Shown here: positions 1 through 12,442 of the stretch, one piece after another
Layout: each line of letters opens with the position of its first letter
Numbering within the stretch: the stretch's first letter is position 1
NCBI GenBank assembly: GCA_020055645.1
Contig: JAECZT010000012.1
Coordinates: forward strand, 124,001-188,000
Reading direction: 5' to 3'
From: Tomocerus qinae
Lineage: Eukaryota > Arthropoda > Collembola > Entomobryomorpha > Tomoceridae
DNA length: 64,000 nt
The notes under the pieces: generated by a model
Database searches by the model: none
The model's input: only the letters and a program-made list of their open reading frames with translations
Told to the model about the DNA's origin: nothing
Program-made: the position numbers and the translations under genes

Positions 1-96
1 TAAATAAGGTTAAAAAGGTAAAAAGGACTGCTTTTTTTAGAAAAAGTAGTACTTTTTACCTTTTTTGTAAAAAAGGAGTACCTTTTTAGTTCCCTG
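1..96. mobile_element. hAT-type MITE at array-unit border (cut by window start)
   Basis: Right part of the border MITE that recurs between array units. It is rich in AAAAAGG/CCTTTTT blocks and ends in GTTCCCTG, followed by ACTATGAT at 97-104. The left terminus lies outside the window. Complete copies at 29181-29423 and 17585-17827 show matching 8 bp duplications on both sides. Confidence 0.6.
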
Positions 97-700
97 ACTA
101 TGATGCATTTGTACTAAGTCGCCAAGGAGATACCAAACAATTTTAAAGTTCATTCTTCCGGTTCCTACGGCTAAAGTTGAAACCGGATAGTTGGTTTCAA
201 ATTAATGCACAGCCCGCAGAAGAATTCTCTACGCTGTCATATATGCCATGTTTTACAGAAGCTGCTAGTTTACGAGCAATCGGTGTCAATGGAAATTGAA
301 TCAGGATTTAACTGCATACTATACTAGTGGTAAAACCGCACATTGCCATTCGGGCAATGCGCTGTCTGCTTTGCAGTTTCTCGCGGTATAAAAATTTAAA
401 ATATAGGCTTTCTAAGCTTCTAAAAGTGACGACATGGGTATTTATTGCTATTAGATGTGTTAACAATACAGTTTTACTGCTTCTAGAAGTGCCAAAATAG
501 GTTTCTACTGCTTTCAGAAGTGCACATATAAGTTTTTAATGCTTCTAGAAGTGTCAACATAGGGTTTCATTGCTTTTGAAAGTGTTGACAAAGGCATTGT
601 ACCGCTTCTATTGTAAACATTTGGGAACTGGGAGTGGACACTCACACAGACATAAATACAAACTTACGGTAATTATAATATAGTATAGATCTGTTCCGAA

Positions 701-3700
701 AATGGAGAGGAAAAGGGATGCGTGTATGGCCAACTCAGGGGCCCCCCTAAGGTAAGTGACATACTTTGCATCCATTTTCATCTCCATTTTTATCTTTATT
801 TCTACGTGACAAGTGAGCGAGAAAGAGGGCTATTCATAGCCGGCTTTCCTACACATAAAATAGTAATAAATGTGTATATAATGGTGAGTAGCTGTCAAGT
901 TAATCACTATTATATACACATCTACAATGTTGCTATTATTATTATCATAATTATTTCTATTATTATCGTTATTTTTATTATTGTTATTATTATTATTAAT
1001 TTCGAAAGTTTACTTTCTGAGAACAAATGGCTACCACCGACCATAAATAAGTCGAGGCGGCCATTTGGCACTCAGCTGTTAAATCGAACATTTCTTCGTA
1101 CACAGAGGCAGCTAACAATTACAAAAGTATGGCGGCGGCCTCTGCATTTTGTAAACAAAGTTTACAATGATATGAGAATTAGGCGGCTATCGCACATTAT
1201 TAAATTAATGTGTCGTTTAGAGTGCCCATTCCATATTAATTGGTACATGCACCTATCTTGAGGGATTTGCCTTCTTGCGGTAGTAAGGACAGCGAGCATA
1301 TTCCAATCCTGTGCATGTACAAACCCAAATGTAAAATATAACAAGCAAAGGCTACCCCCGGAACTCAGCTTTTGGAGGCGGCTTGAGCATACAGTAATTG
1401 TTCAAACAACAAATCATCGGGGGTTGGTGGGGATGTTCAAGATCTGGGATGTCTTCTGATGATAGACAGACCTAATAAAGAACGTACCACCAACACCGAT
1501 GATGTTAATTTTCTTCAGATCAATTTGCAACATTGTCAAACAGCCACTTCACTTTTGTTGAAGGAAGAGCTGCGACAATCGTATGTGATATTAATTCAAG
1601 AACCCTATGCCTACAGGGGTAAAGTCAGGGGCCTGAACAGAAAAGGGAAAATGCATGCATTCGAGGGGCCTCAAAACCCTCGGGCGTGCATTGTCACTTC
1701 TCCTAATATAGTGACCTGGCCCCTTGTGGATTTCTGGAATAGGGATTTAATAGCCATAAAGATAAAAGCAGGTGGGAGAGACATGGTGTTGACGTCTGCC
1801 TACCTGCCTTATGAAGAAGCCATCCCTCCAAACCAGCTGGGCAAACTTGTTGACCACTGTGGACAAAGGGGATGGCCAATGCAAATTGGTAGCGATGCCA
1901 ATGCACACAATGAAATCTGGGGAAGCTCTGACACAAATGACAGAGGAAGAGCTTTCCTAGAGTTCATTACAACATCAAACCTCAACATTGCAAATAAAGG
2001 ACACACTCCCACGTTTGTAACGACCAGACGCAAGGAAGTCATAGATGTCACATTGGCATTGGACGAACTTGTGGATAATATCGTTGGATGGAAAGTGGAG
2101 TTGAAAGACACTCTTTCTGACCACAGATATATCAGATGGAAAATGGACCTGGGGAAAAGGGTACCCATCTGCTATAGAAATCCGAGAAAAACAGATTGGG
2201 ACTTGTATACTAGAGAGGCTCAGAAATCACTGAAACTCCTGGGAACAAGTGAAATCAAAACCATTACAGAATTGGATGACTGTGTAGAGGACGTAACAAA
2301 TGCGTTACTAACAGCCTTTTATAAGTCATGCCCAGAGAAGACAATTACAAGAAAACATTATGTTGCATGGTGGTCTTCTGAACTAACGAGTCTGGAGGAA
2401 AAGGTTCCGGGGCTTACAAAGAAAGTTTGACCAGGGCTTTTTGGACTCAAGGAAGAGGTCAACATTGCGCGTAATGAATTTAAAAGCACTGAGATCTGCA
2501 AAACGAGACTCTTGGAGGAAGTTTTGCGAATCAGTGACTGAAACAAGAACAGCTTCAAGAGTCAGTAAAATCCTCCTTAAAGACAACAGTAGGCCACTAG
2601 GACCGCTAGAGTTGGAGGATGGGACTCTAACAGAGTCAATGGATGAGTCACTGCAGTTGTTGCTGAGGGCCCACTTTCCACCAGACCCTAATTCGGAGTG
2701 GGTGGATCGGGGACATCAGTACAACTGTAGCTCTACCATTGATAACATTACAACAAAAGAAAATATTGCAAATGCAATTAGGACGTTTGGGCCGTACAAA
2801 TCAGCAGGTGGGGATAAAGTAACCCTGCCATGATGCAGTATGTGACCAACGAACTAAGCGCGCATCTACAACGTATATTCAAAGCAAGTCTTGCTTTGGG
2901 TTACATCCCATTAAGTTGGCGTACAACGAAAGTTGTCTTTCTGCCAAAACCTGGGAAATCGAGTTATCAAAAGACAAACGCATGGAGGCCAGTTTCCCTA
3001 ACATCCTTTCTACTTAAGTGTCAAGAAAGGCTGGTCGATGGGGAACTGAGAACAGGCCCCTAATGCAGAAAATGATTGACCACAATCAATATGCTTACAT
3101 TAAGGGCGTCTCTACCGATGCGGCACTGCATCAGCTGGTTGCTCGGATAGAGTATGCACTTAAAAGCAGACAAATGGCTCTAGGAACCTTCCTAGACATT
3201 GAAGGGGCCTTTAGTCATGCAACATTTAAAGCAATAACAGAGGCCTTACACAGAGAGGGAATTGATATGGGCTTAGTTCGATGGATTGAGCGCATGTTGA
3301 TAGACCGAACTGTAGAGGCTAATGTTGATGGAGCCCAACAATTCAGAGTAGTAGAACGAGGGTGCCCACAGGGGGAGTCCTCTCACCGCTGTTGTGGAAC
3401 CTTGTCATTCTTGAATTACTTGAGGAGCTGCATAGACTACATTCTGTACCATAAACAGGCCTCATGCAGATGACTTAACTACCCTGCCCAAATTGGCTTT
3501 GACCAAGGCACTGTTAGAGACCTCTCACAAAGGGCTCTAACAGTGACGGACAACTGGTGCAAAAAAGGAGATCACTATCTATCCACCCAGACAAAGATAG
3601 AAGTCATACTTTTCACCACAAATAGAAATGTAAAGATGAAGCCTCTTACACTAGGGGATAAATCTATTCCATTCAAAACGGAAGTAGAGGTACCTAGGTG

Positions 3701-5233
3701 TTGTCCTGGACAGCAAACTAACATGGAAGCCTTCACTGCGAATTAAAAGCTAAGCAAGCAAATGCAAAGCTATTCCAATGTAGAAGAGGCCCTGGGGAAA
3801 ACCTGGGGACTTTTCTCTCCCAAAACTACAAGTTGGCTATACACTGCTGTAGTGAAGGACCAGCCTCCTTGCTTATGGCATTGGAGTATGGATCACTGCA
3901 GTAGAAAATGGACAACGGATGAAAATTCTTAAGGTCAGTACAGCGCACAGCACTGTTAATGACTACAGGGGCTAATGCATGTAGTACTCCCCACAGCGGC
4001 AATGGAAATGCATTGTAGGTATTCCACCGCTGGATATATATCTAAAAGAAATGGCAGTGTCGATATCGGCCCGACTGCTGCAACACTGGGCAGTGGCTGT
4101 ATTGGCAAGGGCCGAGGTAGTAGCAATCCCGTACTAATCATGTCGATTTGCTAACTTCAAACTCTATGGAGTGGAGATCACCTGGATTAGCACTCCCTTG
4201 GGAAGCAATTCCTTGAAGGCGGTGCTGACTAGAGATCACCTTAAGACATGGACAGGAATATTCTGAACCTTTTTGAAAGGAAATGATTCTAGAACCATCA
4301 GTGAAAAGCTTGCAATATGCTATACTGATGGGTCCAGAATAAATGAACACACGGGATCAGCAGCTGTACTGTTTCACTTACTTTCAGAGGGGGTGCAAAA
4401 AATTGCGCACCCGCTGGAAAGCTACAGTACCGTTTTCCAGAATCTATGAAGTGTATAAGCTATAATGATGGCCGTCAATGGACTAATCGAAAAAGATTGG
4501 GACAGTGAGGCAATAATTTATAGCGATTCAAGGAGTGCCATTCAGGCGCTAGGAGCAGATACCACAGTGTCTGCCCTGGTCCTTGAATGCTCTCAAACAA
4601 TAGCAAGAGCCAATGGAAATATAACTCTGCACTGGGTACCAAGTCATTCAGGCATACTAGGAAACGACGAAGTCGATGAATTTGCGAAAGAAGCAGCAGG
4701 GACTACACCCTGTGGGCCTGAGCCGTTTCTGGCGCTCTCCGAAAAGACAATAAAATCAATGGTTGGGAGCTGGGCTACGGCACAGCATACCAAGATGTGG
4801 AGAAGTAGAAATGACTGTCGGCAGGCAAAAATCACTTTCTGCCCGCTCCGAGGAGAGGGATCAGTAAATACTGTCGAAGTCTGAAAAGAGAGTCTTTGCG
4901 GGCTCTCGTACATATGATCACAGGTCATTGTTACCTTGCAAAGCATGTGAAGAACAAATATCAACGGGCGGGGTCTGCTCTTTGAAAGCCACACTGTGGC
5001 TTAGAGGATGAGACACCTGAACATGGGGTTACTGCGTGATACCGACTAATACTCTGTCTTGAGATACCCTTTTCTTTGCTGATGCTAAGGTTCTATATCA
5101 TGGCTAGTCGAAAAGATGGTTAACCCTACAGTAACCTGTACCGAGGAGTTGGCAATAGGCCCGTTTTTGCGGCCTGCGCCCTGGACGGCATATCTTATCT
5201 ATAGTATGTCGTCCACCTCTTATAACACAGAAC
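701..5233 (+). mobile_element. LINE copy 1 (I/R1/LOA-like), indel-riddled
   Basis: Non-LTR retrotransposon inserted in array unit U1. It is bounded by a 14 bp target-site duplication, AGATCTGTTCCGAA, at 687-700 and 5234-5247. The uninterrupted site is seen in the inverted unit near 16951-16970. There is no poly-A tail. It is 4533 bp against 4471 bp for the copy at 33370-37840. The first ~1690 bp match that copy; after about 2394 it carries dozens of mostly one- to five-base insertions. Confidence 0.88.
1459..5049 (+). pseudogene. LINE polyprotein remnant (endonuclease, RT, RNase H), many frame breaks
   Basis: The first 310 or so codons are open and encode an APE-type endonuclease that would nick target DNA for target-primed reverse transcription (motifs LQINLQHCQ, IQEPYAYRG, GSDANAHNEIWGS, LSDHR). 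From about 2394 the frame breaks repeatedly. The reverse-transcriptase YADD motif is split by an extra base near 3460. RNase H pieces (YSDSRSAIQAL, HWVPSHSG) are readable at 4465-4884. Where the copy at 34128-37663 has its single frameshift (near 35669) this copy keeps the frame, so the two copies complement each other. Non-functional as written. The concentration of breaks in one stretch suggests sequence error rather than slow decay. Confidence 0.85.
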
Positions 5234-5722
5234 AGATCTGTTCCGAAGCGTTCTATTTTTGAGTAAAGAACGGTATTAAGAGATTGAAAACATTTTTCAG
5301 GATTCTGCGAGATGGATATGAGAAATGACTTTAGATATTATACACATTTACAACATAAGATCGTTGCACTTTTTTTCAAAAAATTTAAACATTGGAGCAG
5401 TCTCGTTTATCATTTTTGATAGTAGTTTTTTATTTTCTAAGCAATCAAAAATTTGAAGAAAGGCCCGGCATTTCAAAAACAACAAAATAGTTTCACCAAC
5501 ATGTAGTCTATATCTCACCGCCACTTCCCAATTAACATTCCATAGGGTTTCTACTGCTTTTAGAAGTAAAAACATTTATTTTACCACTTGTGGTAATGTC
5601 AACATGGATTTACTACTTCTGGAAGTGTCAACATGGATTTACTACTTCCAGAAGTGTCAACATATGGATTAACTCCGTATAAGAATGCGCGCATAGGGTT
5701 TCTACTGCATATAAAATTACAC

Positions 5723-6838
5723 GTTAAAAACCTGGAGAAATATAAGGGAAAAAAGGCCAGAAAAACTCGAAAACAAGATATAATTTAGATGCAGAGTATT
5801 ATTAATCAAAGCTCGTAATTTTAAAATTTTCTTCAAAAAAATCTCTCGTGCATTTACTGCTAATTCACTTGCAAATGTCTTCAAAAAACATTTTAGAGAC
5901 CAAAAATGCAATGGTGGTTCAATTAACGCTTTAAGCGGGGATGGAAAATATTTTTGAAAACGGAACGCTAGTCAATGCTTCCATTTAGTGTGGGAACACC
6001 TTTGCAATAGTACATGCAAAATAGTAATCGCTCACTAATTGTAACGACTCCAAGTTGTTTTCTGAAAATCAAAATCCAGGTTAAATTGTCGTATCCATAG
6101 TAATTAAGCAAAAATTAAGAGTATAAATTATCCCGTATTAACAACATATAGCGCTAAAATTATCAACTAACTAAATGTCCAAAGTGCAATAAAAATGCTT
6201 AAATAAGTGTTAAGAAATTGCCACAATGTACAAAGTAACTGTGCAATTAGTATTATCTGCTTTTTTTATATGGAAAAGTTTTTTGCTTTGAAATAAAGTG
6301 TCATCTTATTTCAATATTTACATTTTATATTTGCAGTTATTAGTACTTTACAGTCTAGTTGATAATACAGTATGTGTCAAGGAAGTGGGTATCCATATGA
6401 AATCAGTTTCCACAGCATAGCAGTTTGTACTTCATTATTCTATGGTTATAATTCTAAGTCTCAAGTTGGGAGTAAGTTTGATATTACAGCTTATTAATTT
6501 ATTACAAGTTGTTTATCCCTATTATGGATTTACGGATACTGCCCGATACTGACTGTTACTGACTGCCTGTTAGTTGGATATTGACTTGGCTTACTATGGC
6601 TGGGTACTATGGATACGGATTTCCTATGGATACTTACTTTATTGACATACTGTAGTGTAATTCTAATGTTTAGGCAAGTTTTAGGGTTGTTGCAAGGAAA
6701 TTAACTGTAAACGCACGGGAGATTTTTTTAGAAGAAAATTTTAAAATTACGAGCTTTAATTAATACTCTGCATCTAAATTATACCTTGTTTTCGAGTTTT
6801 TCTGGCCTTCTTCCCGTATATTTGTCCAGGTTTTTAAC
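5723..6838. mobile_element. 1.1 kb segment with ~150 bp inverted ends (U1)
   Basis: Starts GTTAAAAACCTGGAG and ends in the inverse complement CTCCAGG...TTTTTAAC (here TGTCCAGG). The arms (about 5723-5870 and 6700-6838) pair over roughly 150 bp, including a match on both sides of the TTTAAAATTACGAGCTTTAAT stretch. It looks like a foldback or MITE-type element, but I could not identify a target-site duplication. It is present in every array unit. Confidence 0.55.
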
Positions 6839-7791
6839 CTTTAATTTAATTTTATTGTTTTTCTTGATAAATCTGGTTATAACTATCATATAACTACGAA
6901 CTAGAAAAATTTTAACCAGATTATGTATATTTCGAAATTATTTATATAGGTACCTATCATAGTTGCAGAAATTGACAATAAAAACAAGTTACAAGTAAAA
7001 AATTAGTCTTCGCAAATTTTTGTAACTATTGAAATGGTAATGTAATGTGCAATGTTCGAGTAAACTTCTAATCAACATGTCTCAATTTTCTAAATATTGT
7101 TCATCCCTGCCTAGTTTATAATGTAAGTTTTACATCTATGAAAAAATGATAAATATTATGTTATTTGAGCTACATCTCGAAAAGTTTGATTTTTTCGCAA
7201 AATATATTATGTATGTGACAAGATAATTTTATTTTTTATTGGGGGCTGCCGCCCTCAAACCCCCGCTTTAGGGGAGATCAATAGTTCATATTTTTGCGGT
7301 AAGTAAAATCCACCACAAGCCGGGAAAGTGCAAGTGTTTGTATTAGTAGTATTGAGCGTGCCTATATTACAATTTTTCATTTTCTATGCCTGGAGTCTCA
7401 CTCAATGAAAATATCTTCCATCCCTGAAATTTTACTTATTATAAATTTTTTACAACCCATGTCAGTGTCCTCAAGCCTAATATATTTTTCATATCTGGAA
7501 TTGTTCTTGGTACTCCGTATTTGCATTGGTATGTGAATGTGACTGGGACTATTGAGAATCAGAATACCACGTAACAGGAATAATGCATCTATAAATCCAA
7601 CATTATTATTATTATTGAGATTTTGTCTAGCGATGCTAATTCAGTTCACTCATTAGTTCGTATCTTTGAAGATTAAATTTGGAAATGGAAATTGTATTGC
7701 TAATTACTAGTCCATCGACTCCATTTCATCCAATACCATATTGCAATGTGACTGCCATAGGTTCTAATCACATTGCCCAATTGACTATGAT

Positions 7792-7964
7792 CAGGGAACA
7801 AAAAGGACCTTTTTTGCCTTTTACCTTTTTTTGATGTAGCAGAGTGCCCCATTTACTTCACTTTACATGTAAATAAGGTTAAAAAGGTAAAAAGGACTGC
7901 TTTTTTAGAAAAAGTAGTACTTTTTACCTTTTTTGTAAAAAAGGAGTACCTTTTTAGTTCCCTG
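7792..7964. mobile_element. hAT-type border MITE (U1/U2)
   Basis: Termini CAGGGAAC and GTTCCCTG, flanked on both sides by ACTATGAT (7784-7791 and 7965-7972). The interior is two A/T-rich arms of CCTTTTT/AAAAAGG blocks around GATGTAGCAGAGTGCCCC. An 8 bp duplication with CAGGG termini is typical of hAT elements. There is no coding capacity. Confidence 0.75.
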
Positions 7965-9043
7965 ACTATGATGCATTTGTACTAAGTCGCCAAGGAGATA
8001 CCAAACAATTTTAAAGTTCATTCTTCCGGTTCCTACGGCTAAAGTTGAAACCGGATAGTTGGTTTCAAATTAATGCACAGCCCGCAGAAGAATTCTCTAC
8101 GCTGTCATATATGCCATGTTTTACAGAAGCTGCTAGTTTACGAGCAATCGGTGTCAATGGAAATTGAACCAGGATTTAACTGCATACTATACTAGTGGTA
8201 AAACCGCACATTGCCATTGGGGCAATGCGCTGTCTGCTTTGCAGTTTCTCGCGGTATAAAAATTTAAAATATAGGCTTTCTAAGCTTCTAAAAGTGACGA
8301 CATGGGTATTTATTGCTATTAGATGTGTTAACAATACAGTTTTACTGCTTCTAGAAGTGCCAAAATAGGTTTCTACTGCTTTCAGAAGTGCACATATAAG
8401 TTTTTAATGCTTCTAGAAGTGTCAAACATAGGGTTTCATTGCTTTTAAAAGTGTTGACAAAGGCATTGTACCGCTTCTATTGTAAACATTTGGGAACTGG
8501 GAGTGGACACTCACACAGACATAAATACAAACTTCCGGTAATTATAATATAGTATAGATCGTTCCGAAACGTTCTATTTTTGAGTAAAGATCGGTATTAA
8601 GAGATTGAAAACATTTTTCAGGATTCTGCGAGATGGATATGAGAAATGACTTTAGATATTATACACATTTACAACATAAGATCGTCCACTTTTTTTTCAA
8701 AAAATTTAAACATTGGAGCAGTCTCGTTTATCATTTTTGATAGTAGTTTTTTATTTTCTAAGCAATCAAAATTTGAAGAAAGGCCCGGCATTTCAAAAAC
8801 AACAAAATAGTTTCACCAACATGTAGTCTATATCTCACCGCCACTTCCCAATTAACATTCCATAGGGTTTCTACTGCTTTTAGAAGTAAAAACATTTATT
8901 TTTACCACTTGTGGTAATGTCAACATGGATTTACTACTTCTGGAAGTGTCAACATGGATTTACTACTTCCGGAAGTGTCAACATATGGATTAACTCCGTA
9001 TAAGAATGCGAGCATAGGGTTTCTACTGCATATAAAATTACAC

Positions 9044-10140
9044 GTTAAAAACCTGGAGAAATATAAGGGAAGAAGGCCAGAAAAACTCGAAAACAAGATA
9101 TAATTTAGATGCAGCGTATTAATTAAAGCTCGTAATTTTAAAATTTTCTTCAAAAAAATCTCTCGTGCATTTACTGCTAATTCACTTGGAAATGTCACCA
9201 AAAAACATTTTAGAGAACAAAAATACAATAGTGGTTCAATTAACGCTTGAAGCGGGGATGGAAAATAGTTTTGAAAACGGGAACGCTAGTCAACGCTTCC
9301 ATTCAGTGTGGGAACACCTTTGCAATAGTACATGCAAAATAGTAATCGCTCACTAATTGTAACGACTCCAAGTTATTTTCTGAAAATCAAAATCCAGGTT
9401 AAATTGTCGTATCCATAGTAATTAAGCAAAAATTAAGAGTATAAATTATCCCGTATTAACAACATATAGCGCTAAAATTATCAACTAACTAAATGTCCAA
9501 AGTGCAATAGAAATGCTTAACAGCTTAAATAGTGTTAAGAAATTGCCACAATGTACAAAGTAACTATGCAATTAGTATTATCTGCTTTTTATATGGAAAA
9601 GTTTTTTGCCTTGAAATACAATGTCATCTTATTTCAATATTTACATTTATATTTGCAGTTATTAGTACTTACAGTCTAGTTGATAATACAGTATGTCAAG
9701 GAAGTGGGTATCCATATGAAATCAGTTTCCACAGCATAGCAGTTTGTACTTCATTATTCCATGGTTATAATTCTAAGACTCAAGTTGGGAGTAAGTTTGA
9801 TATTATTATTAATTTATTACAAGTTGTTTATCCCTATTATGGATTTACGGATACTGCCCGATACTGACTGTTACTGACTGCCTGTTAGTTGGATATTGAC
9901 TTGGCTTACTATGGCTGGGTACTATGGATACGGATTTCCTATGGATACTTACTTTATTGACATACTGTAGTGTAATTTTAATGTTCAGGCAAGTTGCAAG
10001 GAAATTAACTGTAAACGCACGGGGAGATTTTTTTGAAAAAAATTTTAAAATTACGAGCTTTAATTAATACTCTGCATCTAAATTATACCTTGTTCGAGTT
10101 ATTCTGGCCTTCTTTCTGTATATTTCTCCAGGTTTTTAAC
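9044..10140. mobile_element. 1.1 kb segment with inverted ends (U2)
   Basis: Same element as at 5723-6838, with arms at about 9044-9190 and 10000-10140. It contains an open frame at 9532-9867 that recurs in other copies. That frame lacks an ATG start and known motifs, so I do not treat it as a gene. Confidence 0.55.
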
Positions 10141-10873
10141 CTTTAATTTAATTTTATTGTTTTTTCTTGATAAATCTGGTTATAACTATCATATAACTAC
10201 GAACTAGAAAAATTTTAACCAGATTATGTATATTTCGAAATTATTTATATAGGTACCTGTCATAGTTGTAGAAATTGACAATAAAAACAAGTTACAAGTA
10301 AAACATTATTCCCAGTCTTCGCAAATTTTTGTAACTATTGGAATGGTAATGTAATGTGCAATGTTCGAAGTAAACTTCTAATCAACATGTCTCAATTTTC
10401 TAAATATTGTTCATCCCTGCCTAGTTTATAATGTAAGTTTTACATCTATGAAAAAATGATAAATATAATGTTATTTGAGCTACATCTCGAAAAGTTTGAT
10501 TTTTTTCGCAAAATATATTATATATGTGACAAGATAATTTTATTTTTTATTGGGGGCTGCCGCCCTCAAACCCCCGCTTTAGGGAGATCAATAGTTCGTT
10601 TTTTTGTGGTAAGTAAAATCCACCACAAGCCGGGGAAAGTGCAAGTGTTTGTATTAGTAGTATTGAGCGTGTCTATATTACAATTTTTCATTTTCTATGC
10701 CTAGAGTCGCACTCAATGAAACTATCCATCCCTTAAATTTTACTTATTATAAATTTTTTACAACCCATGTCAGTGCCCTCAAGCCTAATATATTTTTCAT
10801 CTCTGGAATTGTTCTTGGTACTCCGTATTTGCATTGGTATGTGAATGTGACTGGGACTATTGAGTATCAGAAT

Positions 10874-11549
10874 TAGGCTGACCATAATTTGACGTAGGGA
10901 AAACCGGACACCATACAGTATTGTATTTAGAAGTCGATTTTGACGGGGGTAATGCCATTTAACCATGTATTTTAGGAATATTTTCCCGAAGCGCGTTAAT
11001 TTTAAGATACTTTTGCCTAACATTTTAAAAAATGGAATTTAATCGCGCGAAGCGCGATAATTTTAAGCTATTTTTACCCTAAAATAACCATAAAAGAAAA
11101 TTATAATCGCGCGAAGCGCGTTAATTTTAACCTCTTATTGCTGAAAATTGACAAAAAATCTTATAATCCTGTTTAATTTTAAGTTTTGTTTGCAAAAAAT
11201 GGTCTACAATTTCCTCATAATCGTACGATGAGCGTTTATTTTCCCTAAAACGGCTTAATGTTTCCAAACAATTGTGCGAACCATGAAAATGTTAGGTCCT
11301 TTTGTTGAGAAAAGCCAATATATTTTAGATTGCCATTAAAGTTTACCATTAATCGCGCGAAGCGCGAAAAATTTTGTTATTTTCAGTCAAAATTTTCCTT
11401 TTTCGTTCGTAGTAGTCATTAAATCAGAGTTTACTCAATTTTTTCTAAAAAACGGGACGCGTTTCTGAAAACGGGACACTTTCGGGACGTCGGGACCGGT
11501 CACCAAAAACAGGACGATCCCGTTAAAAACGGGACGGAAGGTCAGCCTA
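10874..11549. mobile_element. Second MITE family: TAGGCTGACC termini, 8 bp TSD
   Basis: A 676 bp insertion in U2 that is absent from the other units. It begins TAGGCTGACC and ends GGTCAGCCTA, with perfect duplications ATCAGAAT at 10866-10873 and 11550-11557. Empty sites are seen in U1, U3, U4 and U5. The interior has three full copies of the dyad CGCGCGAAGCGCG (11044, 11108, 11354) and a partial one near 10985. GGGACG/CGGGAC runs lie near the right end. The 8 bp duplication suggests hAT-like mobilisation. No open frame of note. Confidence 0.85.
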
Positions 11550-11659
11550 ATCAGAATACCACGTAACAGGAATAATGCATCTATAAATCCAACATTATTA
11601 TTATTATTGAGATTTTGTCTAGCGATGCTAATTCAGTTCACTCATTAGTTCGTATCTTC

Positions 11660-11908
11660 CATGGTTTCGAGTGGGAAATGAAAGAAGTTGGACATTTCCC
11701 ATTTCCCAGTGGGAAAAGTGGGAAACAATAAGGCCAAGTGGGTGGGAAAATGGGAAATAGAAAAATCAAGTAGGAAATAGACCCCTAATTCTGCAAGATG
11801 GCGACACCTATTTCCCACTATTTCCCACTATTTCCCATTTCCCAAATTGGTGGGAATTCCCAGTGTCCAAGCAAAATTTGCTGGGAAATGGGAATATCCG
11901 AAACTATG
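11660..11908. mobile_element. Third MITE family: CATRGTTTCG termini, TTTCCCA-rich
   Basis: A 249 bp insertion beginning CATGGTTTCG and ending CGAAACTATG, with perfect 8 bp duplications GTATCTTC at 11652-11659 and 11909-11916. Other units keep an unoccupied site here. The interior is built from many GTGGGAAA/TTTCCCAC repeats in both orientations, so it could fold on itself. The end CAtrG fits the hAT terminal pattern. Confidence 0.85.
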
Positions 11909-12040
11909 GTATCTTCGGAGATTGAATTTGGAAATGGAAATTGTATTGCTAATTACTAGTCCATCGACTCCATTTCATCCAATACCATATTGCAATGTGA
12001 CTGCCATAGGTACTAATCACATTGCCCAATTGACTATGAT

Positions 12041-12126
12041 CAGGGAACAAAAAATGACCTTTTTTGTCTTTTATCTTTTTTAAAAGCAGTCCATTTTTGC
12101 CTTTTTACCTTTTTTGATGTAGCAGA
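12041..12126. mobile_element. Border MITE, truncated
   Basis: Left half of the CAGGGAAC border MITE, preceded by ACTATGAT. It breaks off after GATGTAGCAG, where the sequence jumps into the middle of another unit (ATTATCCCGTATTAAC). This is a deletion or rearrangement junction. Confidence 0.65.
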
Positions 12127-12442
12127 TTATCCCGTATTAACAACATATAGCGCTAAAATTATCAACTAACTAAATGTCCAAAGTGCAATAATATGCTTAA
12201 ATAGTGTTAAGAAATTGCCACAATGTACAAAGTAACTGTGCAATTAGTATTATCTGCTTTTTATATGGAAAAGTTTTTTGCCTTGAAATACAGTGTCATC
12301 TTATTTCAATATTTACATTTATATTTGCAGTTATTAGTACTTACAGTCTAGTTGATAATACAGTATGTCAAGGAAGTGGGTATCCATATGAAATCAGTTT
12401 CCACAGCATACCAGTTTGCACTTCATTATTCTATGGTTATAA
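12127..12442 (+). repeat. Internal fragment of the array unit
   Basis: Matches the middle of the 1.1 kb inverted-repeat segment (compare 31935-32250 equivalents, for example 30940-31255). Both ends are abrupt: the left joins a truncated MITE and the right joins the LTR-element fragment. Confidence 0.75.

Larger units (their letters stand above)
97..7791 (+). repeat. Array unit U1 (~3.2 kb plus an inserted LINE)
   Basis: First copy of the non-coding array unit, interrupted by the LINE at 701-5233. In order it holds a unique-looking 5' part, a minisatellite cluster (about 410-610) with TTCnnGAA dyads, the LINE, a second cluster (about 5540-5700), the 1.1 kb inverted-repeat segment at 5723-6838 and a 3' part ending in ACTATGAT. 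It matches U5 (32766-40384) almost base for base except for small indels between about 2394 and 6735. Confidence 0.8.
7965..12040 (+). repeat. Array unit U2 with two nested MITEs
   Basis: Second array unit, carrying both minisatellite clusters (about 8270-8490 and 8860-9030), the 1.1 kb inverted-repeat segment and the 3' part. Two later insertions at 10874-11549 and 11660-11908 lengthen it. Bases up to 9826 reappear as U6 at 40559-42419. Here the LINE target site near 8560 is empty. Confidence 0.8.

Noticed and set aside
722..1261. 179-codon open frame at the LINE 5' end (also 33391-33930)
   Set aside because: Low-complexity Ile-rich middle from an ATT-rich run, no ORF1 domain, different frame from the main coding region; it occurs twice only because the whole block is duplicated.
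9165..9356. Short frames over the minisatellite and inverted arms
   Set aside because: Shadows of repeated non-coding sequence in both strands.
11847..12083. 78-codon open frame
   Set aside because: Runs across the junction of the TTTCCCA-rich MITE and array sequence.
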